NCBI GenBank assembly: GCA_023442215.1
Contig: JAEZMP010000045.1
Span: forward strand, 1 to 6,058
Length of the DNA stretch: 6,058 nucleotides
Origin: Pseudomonadota bacterium
GTDB taxonomy: Bacteria; Pseudomonadota; Alphaproteobacteria; Rhizobiales; Segnochrobactraceae
Direction: 5' to 3'
The notes under the pieces: generated by a model
What the model was told of the DNA's origin: nothing
The model's database searches: none
What the model saw: only the letters and a program-made list of their open reading frames with translations
Shown: one piece after another, positions 1 through 5,785 of the stretch
Layout: every line of letters starts with the position of its first letter
Numbering within the stretch: the stretch's first letter is position 1
Position numbers and translations under genes: made by a program

Positions 1-119
1 TCCGCGACGGCCTCGGGAACCGCCTCGTAGAGATTGCCGATGCCGGCCGCGCCGTAGCCGATCCGAACGGACATCGGCTTGGCGGAAAGCGCGGAGGAAG
101 CGGGCTTGGTGTCGGTCAT
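1..119 (-). CDS. Aldo/keto reductase, N-terminal fragment (cut by window edge)
   Basis: The frame starts at an ATG at 119-117 and stays open to the left edge, giving about 39 residues. After a polar, low-complexity leader of some 15 residues comes RIGYGAAGIGNLYEAVPEAV, which resembles the first strand and loop of aldo/keto reductases of the D-threo-aldose 1-dehydrogenase / pyridoxal 4-dehydrogenase group, where a GxGxxxxGNLY segment leads into the TIM barrel. Such enzymes oxidise or reduce sugars or aldehydes with NAD(P) in the cytoplasm. The start is supported by GAGGA placed 9 bases upstream on the minus strand; a later in-frame Met at codon 16 lacks such a site. The catalytic Asp-Tyr-Lys-His residues lie outside the window, so the family call rests on a short stretch and the substrate cannot be assigned. 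Confidence 0.62.
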   Translation of the reverse strand, partial: MTDTKPASSALSAKPMSVRIGYGAAGIGNLYEAVPEAVA

Positions 120-182
120 CCGGAACGATCCTCGGTCAGGGAGCGACTCGACGGCAGGGCCGCGAGCCGTTGAAGCGCGCGG

Positions 183-218
183 ATGCTATCGGCACGGTAC
201 TTAAACCGCAATGTACCG
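183..218 (-). promoter_or_regulatory. Candidate promoter and dyad upstream of the aldo/keto reductase
   Basis: On the minus strand TTGCGG (211-206) and TAGCAT (188-183) are 17 bases apart, a sigma70-like arrangement with weak hexamers (3/6 and 4/6 matches). It would start transcription roughly 55-60 bases before the reductase ATG. A 6-bp inverted repeat, CGGTAC at 195-200 and GTACCG at 213-218, brackets the -35 element and could be an operator. Both signals are weak and could occur by chance. Confidence 0.22.
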
Positions 219-275
219 GCCGGCGATTTCCCGTCCCGCGTCTCGCGGGCGCGCGGTGATCCCGGTCCCGGCCGC

Positions 276-764
276 TCAGCCGCCGGCCTTGCCCGCCTGC
301 CACTCGCAGAACGGATGCTTCACCAGATTGGAGTTCTGGTATCGCGGATCGCCGGTCACCTCGGTGCCGATCCACGCCGGCATGTCGACGTGATCGTCGG
401 GGTGGCGAAGCTCGATCTCCACCAGTACCAGACCGGCATTGGCGCCCCCGAACTCGTCGACGGTCCACAGCGCGCCACGGTGGACGACCTCGTGGCGGAC
501 CTTCTCGATCACCGGCTCGGATGGGAACAGCTTCAGCATCTGCTCGGCGTCCGTGCGGGGAACCTCATATTCGAACTCGTGGCGCACCCGGTCCGACACC
601 GCGCCCTTGATGGTGATGAAGGCCTTGTCGCCGGCGATGCGGATGCGGGCGACCACCATCGGCGTGCGGACGAAATAGCCCTGCCGGATATCGACCGGGT
701 TGCGCGCCTCCTTCCGCCAGGCATCGTCCTTGACGAGGAATTTCCGCTCGATCTCGAGGGCCAT
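276..764 (-). CDS. CYTH domain protein, probable inorganic/organic triphosphatase
   Basis: This 162-residue protein is a stand-alone CYTH domain (class IV adenylate cyclase / thiamine triphosphatase fold), a metal-dependent tunnel that binds triphosphates. The signature ExExK motif is present at the very N-terminus (E4-I-E-R-K8). The other tunnel residues are recognisable: R40/R42 and K53 (TIKG), alternating acids in EFEYE (63-67), K88/R90 in EKVRH, and VEIEL (E116, E118). The C-terminal segment EVTGDPRYQNSNL (135-147) is typical of the short bacterial TTM proteins, which usually act as tripolyphosphatases rather than cyclases. The length fits that group, with no HD, CHAD or other domain attached. 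No signal peptide is seen, so it should be cytoplasmic. The ATG at 764-762 sits directly before the ExExK strand; the ribosome site upstream is poor. It lies downstream of the oxidoreductase pair, behind a hairpin, and is probably transcribed separately. Confidence 0.9.
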   Translation of the reverse strand: MALEIERKFLVKDDAWRKEARNPVDIRQGYFVRTPMVVARIRIAGDKAFITIKGAVSDRVRHEFEYEVPRTDAEQMLKLFPSEPVIEKVRHEVVHRGALWTVDEFGGANAGLVLVEIELRHPDDHVDMPAWIGTEVTGDPRYQNSNLVKHPFCEWQAGKAGG

Positions 765-838
765 CGCGACTTTGTCCGTTCCCGGTGGGATCTGCCGGAT
801 TGTGACCTGAAAAGCCGCGCGAACGCCAGCCGCGAATG

Positions 839-867
839 GTCACGGACGATATTTCATCGTCCGTGAC
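839..867 (-). terminator. Perfect 12-bp hairpin after the ABM gene; possible terminator
   Basis: GTCACGGACGAT (839-850) is followed by a 5-base loop and its exact complement (856-867). It begins 12 bases beyond the stop codon of the minus-strand monooxygenase gene, where an intrinsic terminator would be expected. It also lies 75 bases upstream of the CYTH start. Neither side carries a run of T residues, so it may instead be a processing/stability hairpin or an operator for the CYTH gene. Confidence 0.5.
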
Positions 868-878
868 GCTTCTCGTCC

Positions 879-1181
879 TCAATCCTCCACGACGGGCCGC
901 CCATTGGTCGCGTCGTATTTGAGAATGTCCGCCCTCATCCGGTCCTGCCACCGGGCGACGAAGTCACGCGTGTCGGACGCGCGCAGGTGAGCGGCAAGCG
1001 ACGTCTGGTCCCGCCAGCGCTCGACGACGAGGAGGCGCCCGGCATCGCGATCGTCGACGGCGACGGCATAGAACTGGTTGCCGTCGCGCTGCCGGCTGCG
1101 GCGCGCCAGAGCCTCGATATCGGCGGTGAAAGCGTCCAGATCGCCTGGATCGACCTGAACATGGCCTGCGACGATCAGCAT
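879..1181 (-). CDS. ABM-family (YgiN-like) putative quinol monooxygenase
   Basis: A 100-residue protein that matches a single antibiotic-biosynthesis-monooxygenase (ABM) domain, a dimeric ferredoxin-like fold. Visible family marks are the opening strand LIVAGHVQV followed by a helix (DLDAFTADIEALARRSR), the RLLVVERWRDQTSLAAHLRA core with E54-R-W56 and H65, and a closing helix with FVARW. Members include E. coli YgiN, which oxidises menadiol to menadione without a cofactor, and many small enzymes acting on aromatics or reactive carbonyls; the sequence alone does not give the substrate. A longer reading from an ATG at 1229 would add 16 polar residues. I prefer 1181 because AAGGAG lies 8 bases before it and because ABM domains begin right at this strand. 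The gene follows the MDR oxidoreductase after 70 bases, probably in one transcript, and ends just before a perfect hairpin. Confidence 0.86.
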   Translation of the reverse strand: MLIVAGHVQVDPGDLDAFTADIEALARRSRQRDGNQFYAVAVDDRDAGRLLVVERWRDQTSLAAHLRASDTRDFVARWQDRMRADILKYDATNGRPVVED

Positions 1182-1189
1182 CGGATGCT

Positions 1190-1195
1190 CTCCTT
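1190..1195 (-). promoter_or_regulatory. Shine-Dalgarno deciding the ABM gene start
   Basis: AAGGAG on the minus strand lies 8 bases before the ATG at 1181-1179. The alternative ATG at 1229 has only a weak GGGCGG-like stretch upstream, so the 100-residue product is favoured. Confidence 0.7.
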
Positions 1196-1251
1196 CAGGC
1201 CGGGAAATGGCCTCGTCGGCTTCGGTCATGGCATGCCGCCCTGCATTCGCG

Positions 1252-2268
1252 TCACGCCACGGTGAGGACGATCTTGCCCTGGATGCCGCCGCGCGCCGCC
1301 CGCTCGTGCGCCCGCGCCGCCTCCGCGAGCGGAAAGGTGCTGTCGATGACGACGCGGACCGTGCCGTCGTCGAGCAGGCGGGCGGCTTCGGCGAGTTGCG
1401 CGCCGCTGGCGCGAACCTGGGTCGTCGAGACCGTGATGCCGCGCTTTTCCGCCTCGTCCTGGCCGGCGAAGCCGAGCGGGTAGACCGGCAGGAGGAAGCC
1501 GCCCCGCTTCAGGGTGGCGAGAAAGCGGCCGGTTTGCCCGCCGCCCACCGTATCGAGCACGACATCCACGTCGCGCACGATCTCGTCCGCCGCGACCTGC
1601 GTGTAGTCGATGAACCGGTCCGCGCCGAGTTCGCGCATCAGCCCCTCGTTTTTGCCCGACGCCACGGCGATGACGCGCGCGCCCTTCCAGCGGGCGAGCT
1701 GCACGGCCAGATGGCCGACGCCGCCGCCCGCCCCGTTGACCAGAACGGTCCTGCGGTCGAGCGGCGGCGGAACGTGCGCCTTGGGCTGGAACGGGTTCGG
1801 CGCGTCGTGGCCGAGATCGATCAGGAACTGCCAGGCCGTAAGCAGCGACATCGGGGCGCCTGCCGCATGGACATGATCGATGCCGGCCGGCTTCCGCGCG
1901 AGGTCCGATGCCGGCACGGCGACATATTCGGCATAGGCCTTGTTGCCCTCCATGGCATCGGCCGGGAAGCGCACCATCGCGTAGACCTCGTCGCTGGGAG
2001 CGAAGCCTGCCACGCCCGGAGCGACCGTCTCGACCACGCCGGACACGTCCGATCCCAGGATCAGCGGAAAGACGGGAGAGGGTTGCCATTCCGGCGGCAG
2101 CGAGCGGTAACCGTCGCGGAGATACCAGTCCGGCGGATTGAGGCCGGCCGCATGGACCCGCACCAGAACCTCGCCGGGGCCGGGAACGGGCCGGGGTGCA
2201 TCCTCGTAGCGCAGCACCTCGGGGCCGCCGAAGGCGTGCAGCCGAATTGCCTTCATGCTGTCGGTCAT
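1252..2268 (-). CDS. Zinc-independent MDR oxidoreductase (NADPH:quinone reductase-like)
   Basis: This 338-residue protein is a medium-chain dehydrogenase/reductase of the quinone oxidoreductase branch. The N-terminal GroES-like domain (about 1-125) contains MKAIRLHAFGGPEVL, PGPGEVLVRVHAAGLNPPDW and the LGSDVSGVVETVAPGV turn. The Rossmann domain follows, with the dinucleotide motif VNGAGGGVGHLAVQLA (about 177-192), GADRFIDYT (215-223) and VDVVLDTVGG (234-243). The closing GKIVLTV is typical. There is no cysteine in the protein, so the structural zinc site of alcohol dehydrogenases is absent and catalysis should be metal-free hydride transfer from NAD(P)H to a quinone or enone. The start at 2268 is preferred over an ATG four codons earlier because GGAG sits 6 bases before it. 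The gene is divergent from a LysR regulator and is followed by the ABM gene, probably as one operon. The natural substrate is unknown. Confidence 0.93.
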   Translation of the reverse strand: MTDSMKAIRLHAFGGPEVLRYEDAPRPVPGPGEVLVRVHAAGLNPPDWYLRDGYRSLPPEWQPSPVFPLILGSDVSGVVETVAPGVAGFAPSDEVYAMVRFPADAMEGNKAYAEYVAVPASDLARKPAGIDHVHAAGAPMSLLTAWQFLIDLGHDAPNPFQPKAHVPPPLDRRTVLVNGAGGGVGHLAVQLARWKGARVIAVASGKNEGLMRELGADRFIDYTQVAADEIVRDVDVVLDTVGGGQTGRFLATLKRGGFLLPVYPLGFAGQDEAEKRGITVSTTQVRASGAQLAEAARLLDDGTVRVVIDSTFPLAEAARAHERAARGGIQGKIVLTVA

Positions 2269-2274
2269 TGCCTG

Positions 2275-2278
2275 CTCC
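2275..2278 (-). promoter_or_regulatory. Shine-Dalgarno deciding the oxidoreductase start
   Basis: GGAG on the minus strand lies 6 bases before the ATG at 2268-2266. The upstream in-frame ATG at 2280-2278 overlaps this site and has no purine-rich sequence of its own, which favours 2268. Confidence 0.55.
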
Positions 2279-2300
2279 ATCGGAAAATCATCGTCCGGGA

Positions 2301-2329
2301 GATATGATCCGAAGGGCAGGAATTGATAA
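2301..2329 (-). promoter_or_regulatory. Candidate promoter of the oxidoreductase-ABM unit
   Basis: On the minus strand TTATCA (2329-2324, 4/6 to the -35 consensus) and CATATC (2306-2301, 3/6) are separated by 17 bases. The predicted start would leave a leader of about 25 bases that contains the GGAG site. The weak -10 is compatible with activation by the divergent LysR protein. Confidence 0.28.
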
Positions 2330-2351
2330 TCGTGCCAGATATCGCTTTAGT
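2323..2351 (+). promoter_or_regulatory. Candidate promoter of the lysR gene
   Basis: TTGATA (2323-2328) and TTTAGT (2346-2351) are separated by exactly 17 bases; each matches the sigma70 consensus at four or more positions. Its -35 hexamer overlaps that of the divergent oxidoreductase promoter, so polymerase binding would be mutually exclusive. Transcription would begin at or next to the ATG at 2358, implying a leaderless or nearly leaderless message. Confidence 0.35.
2325..2343. promoter_or_regulatory. GATA-N11-TATC dyad, candidate LysR-type operator
   Basis: An interrupted dyad GATA (2325-2328) and TATC (2340-2343) lies in the divergent gap, over the overlapping -35 elements and inside the lysR promoter spacer. 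LysR proteins usually bind short interrupted dyads of this size in such gaps and repress their own gene. The arms are only four bases and the spacing is not the classical T-N11-A form, so this is tentative. Confidence 0.28.
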
Positions 2352-2357
2352 TATGCC

Positions 2358-3302
2358 ATGAAGGAACAGATTGCACTCGAACGGCTGACCGGACTGATCG
2401 CGTTCGCGCGCGCCGGATCGATGGGCAGCTACACCGCCGCCGCGCGGTCGCTGGCGATCTCACCCTCGGCCGTGAGCAAGAGCATCCAGCGGCTGGAGAA
2501 GGCCCTCGGCATCGCCCTGTTCACCCGCACCACCCGTTCGCTGACGCTGACCCCGGAAGGGCGCGACCTGCACGAGCGCGCCCTCGCCCTGCTCCGGTCC
2601 GCGGAGGAGATCGAGCAGATGGCGAAGGCCGCCCGGTCGGAGCCTTCGGGCACGCTGCGGGTCGCGGCCTCCCTGCCGATCGGCATCCACCTGATCGCCC
2701 CGGCCCTGCCGGCGTTCCGCGCGCGCCACCCCGACGTGGAGGTCGACCTGCGGCTGAGCGACCGGTTCGTCGACATCGTCGAGGACGGCATCGACGTCGC
2801 CGTGCGGATCGGCGATCCCGGCGATTCCCGGCTGCTGTCGCGCCGGCTGGCGCCGCACCTGCTCTGCTGCTTCGCCTCGCCCGCCTATCTCGCCGCGCGG
2901 GGCACGCCCTCGCATCCCGACGACCTGGAGGCGCACGACACCGTCAACTTCCGCTATCAGAGCACCGGCCATGTACTGCGCTGGCCGTTCCGCATTGGAG
3001 ACCGCGAGATCGAGGTGGTGCCGGCCTCCGGCATCGTGGTGGATGCGAGCGAGGCGCTGATCGCCGCGCTCGTGGCCGGTGGCGGCATCGGCATCAGCGC
3101 GAGCTTCATCGCGGCGCCCTATGTGGCGCGCGGCGATCTGGTGCCCGTGCTATCCGCCTATGCGGTCGAACGGCACAACATCACGGCGCTCTGGCCGCAA
3201 AGCCGCCGCTCCAATCCCGCCGTCCGCGCGTTTCTCGCGCATCTGCAGGGCATCGTCCGCGCGCGGATGGTGCCGGCCAACCCGCCGGAGCGCGCGAAGT
3301 GA
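2358..3302 (+). CDS. LysR-family transcriptional regulator
   Basis: The 314-residue product has the standard LysR length. Residues about 8-67 form the winged helix-turn-helix, with GSYTAAARSLAISPSAVSKS as helix-turn-helix and IQRLEKALGIALFTRTTRSLTLTPEG as the wing. A linker helix (68-95) leads to a periplasmic-binding-protein-like effector domain (about 97-300) with TLRVAASLPIG, the LRLSDRFVDIVEDGIDVAVRIG segment and VAGGGIGISASFIAAPYVARGDLVPVL. These are characteristic of the CrgA/DsdC-like aromatic and redox-responsive subgroup. The frame is open upstream, but the ATG at 2358 gives the normal N-terminus; an ATG at 2304 would add 18 residues and has GGGAG too close to it. No good ribosome site precedes 2358. 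The divergent position points to the oxidoreductase-ABM pair as target. The inducer is unknown. Confidence 0.95.
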   Translation: MKEQIALERLTGLIAFARAGSMGSYTAAARSLAISPSAVSKSIQRLEKALGIALFTRTTRSLTLTPEGRDLHERALALLRSAEEIEQMAKAARSEPSGTLRVAASLPIGIHLIAPALPAFRARHPDVEVDLRLSDRFVDIVEDGIDVAVRIGDPGDSRLLSRRLAPHLLCCFASPAYLAARGTPSHPDDLEAHDTVNFRYQSTGHVLRWPFRIGDREIEVVPASGIVVDASEALIAALVAGGGIGISASFIAAPYVARGDLVPVLSAYAVERHNITALWPQSRRSNPAVRAFLAHLQGIVRARMVPANPPERAK

Positions 3303-3368
3303 CCGCCGGCCCGATACCGTGCCGCCGCCGCAACCACAGGCAGGCGGGAGCCGGATGCACGGGCGCGA

Positions 3369-4007
3369 TCAGGCCTTGTAGAAGGTGAGGAACATCGCGA
3401 TTCCGGAGGCGATCAGCGGCTCCGCCTGGCTCTCCGGCAGGGGCGGAAGGGAGAGCGTGGCCGAGAGCCTGGCGTCTTCCGATATGAGGGCGAGAAGCTG
3501 GTGCGCCGCCAGTTCGGGATCGGGGATGCGCAAATGCCCGGCGCGGTCGAGCGCGGCCAGATAGGCCGCGATCTGGCGGATCGCGGCGCCGGGCCCCTCC
3601 TCGTAGAACACCTGCACAAGACGGGGAAACCGCGGCGCGACCGGAATCAGGATGCGGAAGATGTCGAGCCCTTCCCGCTGCGTGAAGATGCGCCGGTAGT
3701 TGTCCACCACCGTCCGCAACTCGGCCTCGACCGACGCGTTCTGCGGGTCCGGAACGTAGAGCCTGGCGTTGACCGCCCGGCATTCGACGCGGATCAGTTC
3801 CTCGAACAGGGCGGCCTTGCCGGGAAAATGCGCATAGAGCGTCGCCTTGGAGATCGCGGCGACACGCGCGATCGCATCCATCGTGGCGCCGTCGTACCCC
3901 GCCTCCAGGAACACCACGCGAGCCGCCTTCAGCGACTCCCGGGCTTTCGGAGGCAGGACGGTGGCAACCTGCCGGGCTGCAACGGCTGGTATCTCGCTTT
4001 CTGACAT
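3369..4007 (-). CDS. TetR/AcrR-family repressor of the adjacent efflux operon
   Basis: The 212-residue protein has a TetR-type DNA-binding domain at about residues 25-70. Helix one is ESLKAARVVFLEAGYDGATMDAIA, and the helix-turn-helix VAAISKATLYAHFPGKAALFEEL carries the near-invariant TLYxHFxxK pattern. The rest is an all-helical ligand and dimer domain with FRILIPVAPRFPRLVQVFYEEGP and PELAAHQLLALI, similar to AefR-like C-terminal domains of efflux regulators. The extra 20 polar residues before helix one are common in this group. The gene is divergent from the outer-membrane factor gene across a 107-base gap holding two copies of a near-palindromic site. The simplest model is a repressor of itself and the pump, released by a pump substrate. 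Its 3' end converges with the lysR gene. The ATG at 4007 has no evident Shine-Dalgarno sequence. Confidence 0.95.
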   Translation of the reverse strand: MSESEIPAVAARQVATVLPPKARESLKAARVVFLEAGYDGATMDAIARVAAISKATLYAHFPGKAALFEELIRVECRAVNARLYVPDPQNASVEAELRTVVDNYRRIFTQREGLDIFRILIPVAPRFPRLVQVFYEEGPGAAIRQIAAYLAALDRAGHLRIPDPELAAHQLLALISEDARLSATLSLPPLPESQAEPLIASGIAMFLTFYKA

Positions 4008-4015
4008 GGCCGCGA

Positions 4016-4042
4016 TTTATATGAACTGAACGGTTTAGTCCA
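4016..4042 (-). promoter_or_regulatory. Candidate tetR promoter
   Basis: On the minus strand TGGACT (4042-4037, 4/6) and TATAAA (4021-4016, 5/6) are 15 bases apart, a short spacer. Operator copy 1 fills the space between them. The predicted start is within a few bases of the tetR ATG at 4007, implying an almost leaderless message. Confidence 0.35.
4024..4040. promoter_or_regulatory. TetR operator-like site, copy 1
   Basis: AACTGAACGGTTTAGT (4024-4039) is identical over 16 bases to a second copy at 4081. Read as a 17-bp site centred on 4032, its half-sites AACTGAAC and GTTTAGTC form an imperfect palindrome with two mismatches. It lies between the likely -35 and -10 of the tetR promoter, a classic place for autorepression. 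Confidence 0.75.
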
Positions 4043-4050
4043 TATTGACT

Positions 4051-4078
4051 TTGGCGCGGCCCGGGCATACCCGATAAT
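4051..4078 (+). promoter_or_regulatory. Candidate promoter of the RND efflux operon
   Basis: TTGGCG (4051-4056, 4/6) and GATAAT (4073-4078, 5/6) are 16 bases apart. The start would fall near 4085, inside operator copy 2, so a bound TetR dimer would block initiation. The leader to the GTG at 4115 would be about 30 bases. Confidence 0.45.
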
Positions 4079-4080
4079 CA

Positions 4081-4097
4081 AACTGAACGGTTTAGTT
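4081..4097. promoter_or_regulatory. TetR operator-like site, copy 2
   Basis: AACTGAAC-G-GTTTAGTT is a 17-bp palindrome centred on 4089 with a single mismatched pair. It also forms CTGAAC-N6-GTTCAG (4083-4100) with a downstream CAG. It is the better of two copies whose centres are 57 bases apart in the same orientation, and it sits immediately after the -10 element of the efflux promoter. Confidence 0.8.
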
Positions 4098-4114
4098 CAG
4101 ATTGGATCCTGCGG

Positions 4115-5662
4115 GTGCCATCGATCATGCGAGACCATCGCCCCCTCTCCCCGGCCACCACCTGCCTGCGCGGAAGCACCATCGTCGCTTCCCTGCTCCT
4201 TCTGAGCGGCTGCATGGTGGGACCGAACTTCGTGGCGCCCGCCGCGCCCAACGTGATGGGCTACCTGCCCGAGGGCACGCCGCGCCCCACCGTGTCCGCG
4301 GACGTCCACGGCGGCAGCAGCCAGGCCTTCCTCTCCGGCCGCGATCTGCCGGGTGAATGGTGGCAGGTGTTCCGCAACAAGCAGATCGATGCCTTCGTGG
4401 CCGAGGCCATCCGCAATCATCCCGATATCGCGGCGGCCCAGGCGGCCCTCAGGGAAGCGCGCGAGGCGGCGCTCGCCGAGGAAGGCGCCCTGTTCCCGCA
4501 GGTTTCGGCCGATGGCAGCGCCACCCGCGAGGTCGCGGCGCTCGCGAGCCAGGGCCAGAACGGCAACACCGGACCCTACAATCTGTTCAACACCTCGGTC
4601 AGCGTCAGCTACGCGCTCGATGTCTGGGGCGGCACGCGGCGCGAAGTCGAGGCGCTGAACGCGCAGGCGGACTACCAGCGCTTCCAGCTGGAAGCGACCT
4701 ATCTCACCCTGACCTCGAACGTGGTGACGGCCGCCATCACCGACGCCTCCCTGCGCGCGCAGATCGACGCGACCAACGACATCATCAAGTCGGAGCAGGA
4801 ACAGCTCACGCTGGTGCAGCGCCAGTTCGAGCTCGGCGCCGTGGCGCAGTCCGACGTGCTGTCGCAGCAGTCCAATCTCGCCCAGACCCAGGCGACGCTG
4901 CCGCCACTGCAGAAGCAGCTCGCCCAGCAGCGCAACCAGCTGATGGCCTATCTCGGCCGGCTGCCCAGCGAGGACCACGGCGAGCACGTCAATCTCTCCG
5001 GCCTGACCCTGCCGCGCGACCTGCCGGTGAGCGTGCCGTCGGCGCTCGTGCGGCAGCGCCCGGACATCGGCGCCGCCGAGGCGAGCCTGCACCAGGCGAC
5101 CGCGACGGTGGGCGTGAACGTCGCCAACATGCTGCCGCAGGTGCAGCTCACCGGCAGCTACGCGCGTGCCAGCCTCACCCCCGAGAAGCTGTTCTCGCCG
5201 GGCACCGTCGCCTGGAGCGCCGCCGGCAGCCTCGCCCAGACGGTGTTCGATGGCGGTACGCTGTTCCACGACAAGGAAGCCGCCATCGCCGCCCGCGAGC
5301 AGTCGTTCGCGCAATACAAGAGCACCGTCATCAACGCCTTCCGCGACGTGGCGGATGCCCTGCGCGCCATCGAGGCAGATGCGAGCACGCTGAAGGCCCA
5401 GCTCGCCTACGAGAAGGCCGCGCAGCAGAGCGTGACCATCTCGCGCACGCAATATCTGGCCGGGGCGGTTACCTATCCCTCGGTGCTGACCGCCGAGCAG
5501 AACTACCAGCAGGCGGTGGTCGCACGGGTGAAGGCGCAGGCCGCCCGCTTCAACGATACGGCGGCGCTGTACCAGGCGCTCGGCGGCGGCTGGTGGAACC
5601 GCGTGGACCAGACGGCACAGGCCGAGCCCCGCAAGGACGCGGGCTATTTCCAGGACCACTGA
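4115..5662 (+). CDS. RND efflux outer-membrane factor, NodT/TolC-type lipoprotein
   Basis: This 515-residue protein is the outer-membrane exit channel of a tripartite efflux pump. The N-terminus has a basic segment, a hydrophobic stretch and a lipobox LLLLSGC (C33), followed by MVGPNF, the standard start of mature NodT-family channels; it should be lipid-modified at that cysteine and trimeric. Two OEP repeats follow, about residues 85-285 and 300-495. Landmarks are WWQVF, YALDVWGG (about 166-173), PSALVRQRPDIGAAEASL (about 308-325) and VFDGGTL (about 377-383). Length is normal for the family and the frame is intact. The GTG at 4115 has TGGA 8 bases upstream; an ATG at 4127 is equally possible and would shorten the leader by four residues. 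It is the first gene of the operon, 123 bases before the adaptor, and lies opposite tetR. Confidence 0.95.
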   Translation: MPSIMRDHRPLSPATTCLRGSTIVASLLLLSGCMVGPNFVAPAAPNVMGYLPEGTPRPTVSADVHGGSSQAFLSGRDLPGEWWQVFRNKQIDAFVAEAIRNHPDIAAAQAALREAREAALAEEGALFPQVSADGSATREVAALASQGQNGNTGPYNLFNTSVSVSYALDVWGGTRREVEALNAQADYQRFQLEATYLTLTSNVVTAAITDASLRAQIDATNDIIKSEQEQLTLVQRQFELGAVAQSDVLSQQSNLAQTQATLPPLQKQLAQQRNQLMAYLGRLPSEDHGEHVNLSGLTLPRDLPVSVPSALVRQRPDIGAAEASLHQATATVGVNVANMLPQVQLTGSYARASLTPEKLFSPGTVAWSAAGSLAQTVFDGGTLFHDKEAAIAAREQSFAQYKSTVINAFRDVADALRAIEADASTLKAQLAYEKAAQQSVTISRTQYLAGAVTYPSVLTAEQNYQQAVVARVKAQAARFNDTAALYQALGGGWWNRVDQTAQAEPRKDAGYFQDH

Positions 5663-5664
5663 TC

Positions 5665-5699
5665 GCGGGATCCCCCCGCATCCTCGGCCGCACCGCGGC
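5665..5699 (+). repeat. Two small GC hairpins between the efflux genes
   Basis: GCGGG (5665-5669) pairs with CCCGC (5675-5679) around a 5-base loop, and GCCGC (5687-5691) pairs with GCGGC (5695-5699) around a 3-base loop. They begin directly after the outer-membrane factor stop codon. Without T runs they are unlikely to be full terminators. They could stabilise or attenuate the message between the two genes, or be chance in GC-rich DNA. Confidence 0.3.
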
Positions 5700-5785
5700 G
5701 GAGACCATCGTTCGCAGGACCACCGACCGGGCTGCGACGCCCCCTCGCAATGCCCCCGTGCCGAAGCCGCAAGGAGAGACGGCAG

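Noticed and set aside
235..249. CCCGCG-TCT-CGCGGG hairpin after the CYTH gene, as a terminator.
   Set aside because: The stem is only 6 bp, made of GC alternation common in this DNA, with no T tract following on the minus strand.
183..866. A 227-codon plus-strand frame across the CYTH gene.
   Set aside because: The minus strand carries the ExExK motif and the full CYTH pattern; the plus frame has no recognisable domain and no ribosome site.
1182..1229. A 16-residue N-terminal extension of the ABM protein.
   Set aside because: The ATG at 1181 has AAGGAG at ideal spacing and begins directly at the conserved first strand; the extension is polar and has no good ribosome site.
1207..2307. A 366-codon plus-strand frame across the oxidoreductase gene.
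   Set aside because: It is antisense to a complete MDR enzyme with clear motifs, and its translation shows only arginine-rich shadow composition.
2196..2357. An N-terminal extension of the LysR gene back to an ATG at 2196.
   Set aside because: It would overlap the divergent oxidoreductase coding region and add 54 arginine-rich residues before a normal LysR N-terminus.
3303..3368. A bidirectional terminator between the convergent lysR and tetR genes.
   Set aside because: Only a 6-bp match (CCGTGC with GCACGG) separated by more than 30 bases is visible, with no T run; this is too weak to annotate.
4097..5659. A 520-codon minus-strand open frame antisense to the whole outer-membrane factor gene.
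   Set aside because: Its composition is arginine-, glycine- and leucine-rich with no recognisable domain. It mirrors the codon positions of a clearly homologous plus-strand gene, as expected from strong GC bias at third positions.
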